From Dugong dugon (taxonomy: Eukaryota > Chordata > Mammalia > Sirenia > Dugongidae), in assembly GCA_030035585.1 (NCBI GenBank), contig CM057475.1, forward strand, positions 7,234,100 through 7,298,099: a stretch of DNA of 64,000 nt. The letters are read 5' to 3'. Below the pieces are notes generated by a model that saw nothing but the letters and a program-made list of their open reading frames with translations, did no database searches and was not told where the DNA came from. Positions 59,863 to 64,000 of this stretch are shown here, in pieces. The number at the start of each line of letters is the position of its first letter. The stretch's first letter is position 1. The translations under genes and the position numbers were made by a program.

Positions 59863-61191
59863 AAATAGAAGTGCCATACATTCCAGCAATCCCACTCCTT
59901 GGAATATATCCTAGAGAAATAAGAGCCACCACACAAATAGATATATGCACACCCATGTTCATTGCAGCACTGTTCACTATAGCAAAAAGATAGAAACTAC
60001 CTAGGTGGCCATCAACAGACGAATGGATAAGCAAATTATGGTATATTCATTCACACAATGGAATGCTACTCAATGATAAAGAACAATGATAAATCTGCGA
60101 AACATCTCATAACATGGATGAATCTGGAAGGCATTATGCTGAGTGAAATTAGTCAGTCGCAAAAGGACAAATATTGTATGAGACCACTATTATAAGAACT
60201 CAAGAAATGGTTTAACCACAGAAGAAAACATCTCTGATGGTTACGAGGGTGGGGAGGGAGGGAGAGGAGTATTCACTACCTAGACAGTAGGTAAGAATTA
60301 TCTTAGGTGAAGAGAAAGACAACACACAATACAAGGGAAGTTAGCACAATTGGACTAAACCAAAAGCTAAGAGGTTTCCTGAATGCAACCAAACACTTCA
60401 AAGGACAGAGTAGCAGGGGTGGGAGTCTGGGGACCATGCTTTCAGGGGACATCTAGGTCAACTGGCATAACAAAGTTTACTAACAAAACGTTCTGCATCC
60501 CACTTTGGTGAGTGGCGCCTGAGGTCTTAAAAGCTAGCGAGCAGCCATCTAAGATAAATCAATCAGTCCCAACCAACCTGGACCGAAGGAGAATGAAGAA
60601 CACCAAAGACACAAGGAAAATATTAGCCAAGAGACAGAAAGGGATACATAAACCAGAGACTGCATCAGCCTGAGACAAAATAACTAGAAGGTGCCCCGGC
60701 TACCACCAATGACCGCCCTGACAGGGAACATAACAGAGAGTCCCTGACGGAGCAGGAGAAAAGTAGGGTGCAGAACTCAAATTCTAGTAAAAAGACTAGA
60801 CTTAATAGTCTGACTGAGACTGGAGGGACCGTGGAACACATGGCCCCTGGACTCTCCATTAGCCCAGAACTGAAACCATTCCCAAAGCTAACTCTTCAGA
60901 CAAAGATTAGACTGGACCATGGGACATAAAATGATACTCTTGAAGAGTGCTTCTTAGCTCAAGTAGATACATGAGACTAAATGAGCAGCTCCTGTCCAGA
61001 TGGAAGATGAGAAGGTGAAAAGGGACAGCAACTGGTTGAATGGATATGGGAAATCTGGGGTGGAAAGGAGGAGTGTGTTGTCACATTATAGGGAGTGCAG
61101 CTACAGTCAGATAGCAATGTGTGTATAAATTATTGTATGAGAAACTGACTTGAACTATAAACTTCACTTAAAGCACAATTTAAAAAAAAAA
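59863..61191 (+). repeat. L1 3' UTR
   Basis: Includes the tail of the ORF2 frame, the GGTTACGAGGGTGGGGAGGG block, and the subfamily 3' UTR (TCCCACTTTGGTGAGTGGCG, CTACCACCAATGACCGCCCT). Ends GCACAATTTAAAAAA with poly-A. Confidence 0.88.
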
Positions 61192-61205
61192 AAAAGCAGG
61201 CAGAG

Positions 61206-63700
61206 GGAAAAGACAGATTATGTGCAAAGGACGAGTAATAAGAACAACCACAATAGAAACCACAAAACAAAGTACCACCTTCTATGTGATGCAAAAAAAA
61301 TAATTAACTGAGAAATGTATACACAGAAAAACTATCTTTCATCAATTGGGGATAAAATGAAGACCTTTTTAAACAAATAAAAACCAAGAATGTTTAACAC
61401 AAACAAAAAACAAACCAAACTCATGCTGTCATGTTGATTCCAACTCATGGATACTCCGTGTGTTAGAGAGTAGAACTACTCCAGAAGGTTTTCTTGGTTG
61501 TAATCTTTATGGAAGCATATTTCCAGGCCTTTCTTTCGCAGTGCTGCTGGGTGAGTTTGAATCACTAACCTTTAAGTTAGTAGTTGAACACAAACAATTT
61601 GTGCCACCCAGGCACCTGCTTTAATACAAACAGATCCTCATTAAAAAAAAATTATAATGAATGCACTATAGGCAGATAGAAAATAATCTCAGATGGAAGG
61701 GTACAGATGCAAGAATGAATGGTAAACATAAATATTGAAAAGTATGAAGATAAATCTAAATAAACATTGTGTGAAACAATAATAATGTCTTATTTTTGAT
61801 GGATTAACTAAAAAAGATAAAAGTAAAATATTGGACAAGAGTAATATATGTTAGAAAGCAGTAATGGAATTTAAGAGTTTTAGGGTATTTACATATTAAT
61901 AAGGAGGATAAAGATACTGTTTAACTTTAAGCATTATGAGGATGCCTGTTAAATTATTTCAGGGTAACCACTAAAAGACTAATCACAGAAAGTATAAGTT
62001 TCCAATTAATGTAAAAAATTAAAGGAAAAATTTAAATAATTCAAAAGAAGACAAGAAAAAAAGTAAAAGAGAAAAAAGTGGGACAAATAGAAAACATAAA
62101 ATAGCAAAAAGGAAATAATTCCAAATATATTAATAATTATAAAAATGCAAACAAACCACATTCTCCAGTTAAATGACAAAAAAAAGGTATTTTAGAATTA
62201 AAAATAAAACAAAATAGCTCTATATTCTTTACAAGAGAAACACCTAAAACATAAGGACACAGAAAAGTTAAAAATAAAAGGATGAAAGATAAATTCCAGC
62301 GACGACTTAACCAAAAGAAAGCTGATGTAGTCTTACTATTATTATTAGACAAATTTGTTATTAAGGCAAAATGTAGTACTAGAGACAAAGAAGGTCATCA
62401 TATAATGATGAAATTTTTTATTCCACAAGATGATATAAAAGTTCTAACAGCCTCAAACCTTTGTGAGACAAAAATTGACTGGAATTAACAAATCTACCAT
62501 CACCGTGGGAGATTTTTAACAGATCTTTCTCAGTCACTGATATGTCAAGCAGATTAATAAGCATAACAATACAGGAAATTTGAACAGAACAAGTGACAGA
62601 TTTTATCTAATGGACATAAATAGAACACTGAACCTAGCAAGTGAGAATACAGATTATTTTGAAGCATAGATGGAATATTTATGAAAATTTACCACATTGG
62701 TGGCCATAAAGCAACCTCAACTAATTTCAAAAAATAAATATCATAGAGTCCACCTTTTCTCATGATAATAAAATTATAAGTCAATAACAAAAAGATGATC
62801 AGAAGATCTCTGTAACATTTTAAATTTAAAATTCAAACAACACCTAAGAGTCAAACTATAAACCATAAGAAAAATTAGAAAATATTAACTACTAAACAAT
62901 ATTGACAATACAATGTAATAAAAACTTGTAGTACTAACAGGGAAATTTATATTTAAATGGAGGATTAAAAATTTATCTCCTAACCATCCAAATTAAGAAA
63001 ATGAATAACAGAATAAACCCAAAGAAAGTAGAAGAAGGAAATAATTAGAACAAAAATTAACAAAATAGAAAATTTATACACGAGAGTCAGAAAAAGCCAA
63101 AAGTTGGTTCATGGAGACATTAATAAATAAACCTCTGGCAAAAATGCTGACCTGGCAAAGAAAGAGAGAGAAGACACAATAAACAATGTTAAGAATGAGC
63201 AAAGGGACAGCACTACAGATGCTACAGAAAATAAAAAGTTAAGATGATATTGTAACTAACCTTGTGCCCATAAATTGGAAACTTAAATGAAATGGGAAAA
63301 TAAACTCACCAAAAAATTATTTAAGAATGAATAGAAACTTATTCTCACAAGAATTAATCTCACGAGAAAACACCAGTTGCATAAGGTTTTACTGTCAAGT
63401 TCTATCAAATATGTAACGAATAGAAAACCAATCTTTCCATAAACCTCCCAGAGAATAAAAGAAGAATGATCACTCCCCAAGTCATGTTATGATGCCAGCA
63501 AAATCAGCAGTCAGGAGAAGACTGCTAAAGGCCAAACTCTGTCACAAACATAGATTTTTTTTTTTAAGTCCTTTTAAAAATTAGCAAATCAAATTCAGCA
63601 ATAAACATATTGTGAACAAGCTGGTTATGCAGGAATTTTATGATTAGAAAACCTATTGATTTACCAGATTAACCAATGAAACAAGAAAAAGCATAATCAT
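61206..63700 (+). repeat. Old L1, right part (ORF1 end and ORF2)
   Basis: GGAAAAGACAGATTATGTGC continues the old L1 from 52814. It goes on through ORF2 endonuclease (KADVVLLLLLDKFVIKAK at 62320) into the RT-linker region near 63420. Very AT-rich and full of stops. A SINE interrupts it at 61405-61620. Confidence 0.75.
61405..61620 (-). repeat. AfroSINE, antisense
   Basis: ACCAAACTCATGCTGTCATG tail and TGTGCCACCCAGGCACCTGC head. Flanks TTTAACACAAACA and TTTAATACAAACA look like a one-mismatch target duplication. Confidence 0.93.
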
Positions 63701-64000
63701 CTTGGTAGTTGGACACTTGACATCCATTCTCCTACCTGGACCAAGCCCCAGCATTTGATAAATGGGGTCTCTCCTTGGACAAAAATATGCAATATCTTGC
63801 AGGAAAGTGCACCATGGTGTTCAAAGGCAATACAACTTGGGAAAGGGGTAGGTAAGATAATTTACTGCAATATTAATTTGTGCTTTGTCATTGCTGCTTT
63901 AGAGGAATGAAATAAATACCTGTTATTGCTGTTTTGTTCTTTCATTTTTCATCCCACCCCAAGAGAAAAGTGGTTCTTTGTTCTCCCTTACTTCAGTGAA
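63701..64000. other. Unassigned sequence at the right edge
   Basis: No gene or clear repeat seen. Confidence 0.4.

Larger units (their letters stand above)
52815..61191 (+). mobile_element. Nearly full-length L1 with 14-bp target duplication
   Basis: The 5' UTR starts AGAGGCAGGGCCAGGATGGT. It has ORF1 (54955), ORF2 (56395), a 3' UTR and a poly-A ending at 61191. The flanks AAAAGCAGGCAGAG (52801-52814 and 61192-61205) are identical. Without the inner insertion at 53192-53911 the element is about 7.6 kb. Both ORFs are disrupted, so it cannot move on its own. Confidence 0.93.

Noticed and set aside
1-64000. CRISPR-like arrays, phage, integron or other prokaryotic systems
   Set aside because: All tandem repeats are microsatellites, a minisatellite or a two-unit L1 duplication. 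The sequence is clearly vertebrate.

Overview
This window is mammalian nuclear DNA. The repeats point to an afrotherian, most likely a paenungulate such as an elephant. About twenty copies of a tRNA-derived SINE of the AfroSINE type are present, with tails shared with RTE-type LINE 3' ends. There are also 3' fragments of that RTE LINE, a second SINE with a tRNA-Gly(GCC)-like head, and L1 subfamilies with their own 3' UTR. The species cannot be fixed from the window alone. I see no bacterial-type operon, CRISPR array or intact autonomous mobile element.

The only host protein-coding gene I can support is on the minus strand in the left 24 kb. Seven consecutive exons of WDFY4 (a BEACH/WD40 protein needed for cross-presentation in dendritic cells) run in gene order 24331->24238, 9998->9784, 8558->8464, 7555->7354, 6918->6842, 5791->5570 and 4743->4565. 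All have AG/GT borders and their phases agree, so they join into an open frame of 361 codons. They correspond to roughly residues 900-1260 of the protein, including the start of its concanavalin-A-like region. The next 3' exon should lie left of position 1. The earlier 5' exons were not found in 24.3-64 kb, which is either one very large intron or holds small exons I missed.

Layout: 1-1790 is an L1 3' end carrying a SINE. 1795-4412 holds two RTE fragments and unique sequence. 4.5-10 kb is the exon-rich part of WDFY4. 10-24 kb is intron with a GC-rich minisatellite, SINEs, RTE fragments, LTRs, a MIR, L2-like sequence and a possible conserved AT-rich segment with an octamer motif. 24.7-43.4 kb is a pile of nested L1s that also contains a processed ARL5A pseudogene (39.2-41.0 kb). 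43.4-52.2 kb is mostly unique or ancient-repeat intron with an LTR-in-SINE nest and a mariner element landed in a TG microsatellite. 52.2-63.7 kb is an old L1 split by a nearly full-length younger L1 (52815-61190), itself split by a short L1 3' fragment with a long perfect target duplication.

All L1, RTE, mariner and ARL5A reading frames are broken. I found no new functional system. The points most worth a second look are the nested insertion chronology, the mariner copy, the L1/RTE junction at 32760, the CpG-rich 5' end of the ARL5A retrocopy, the minisatellite, and the tandem splice donor in WDFY4.
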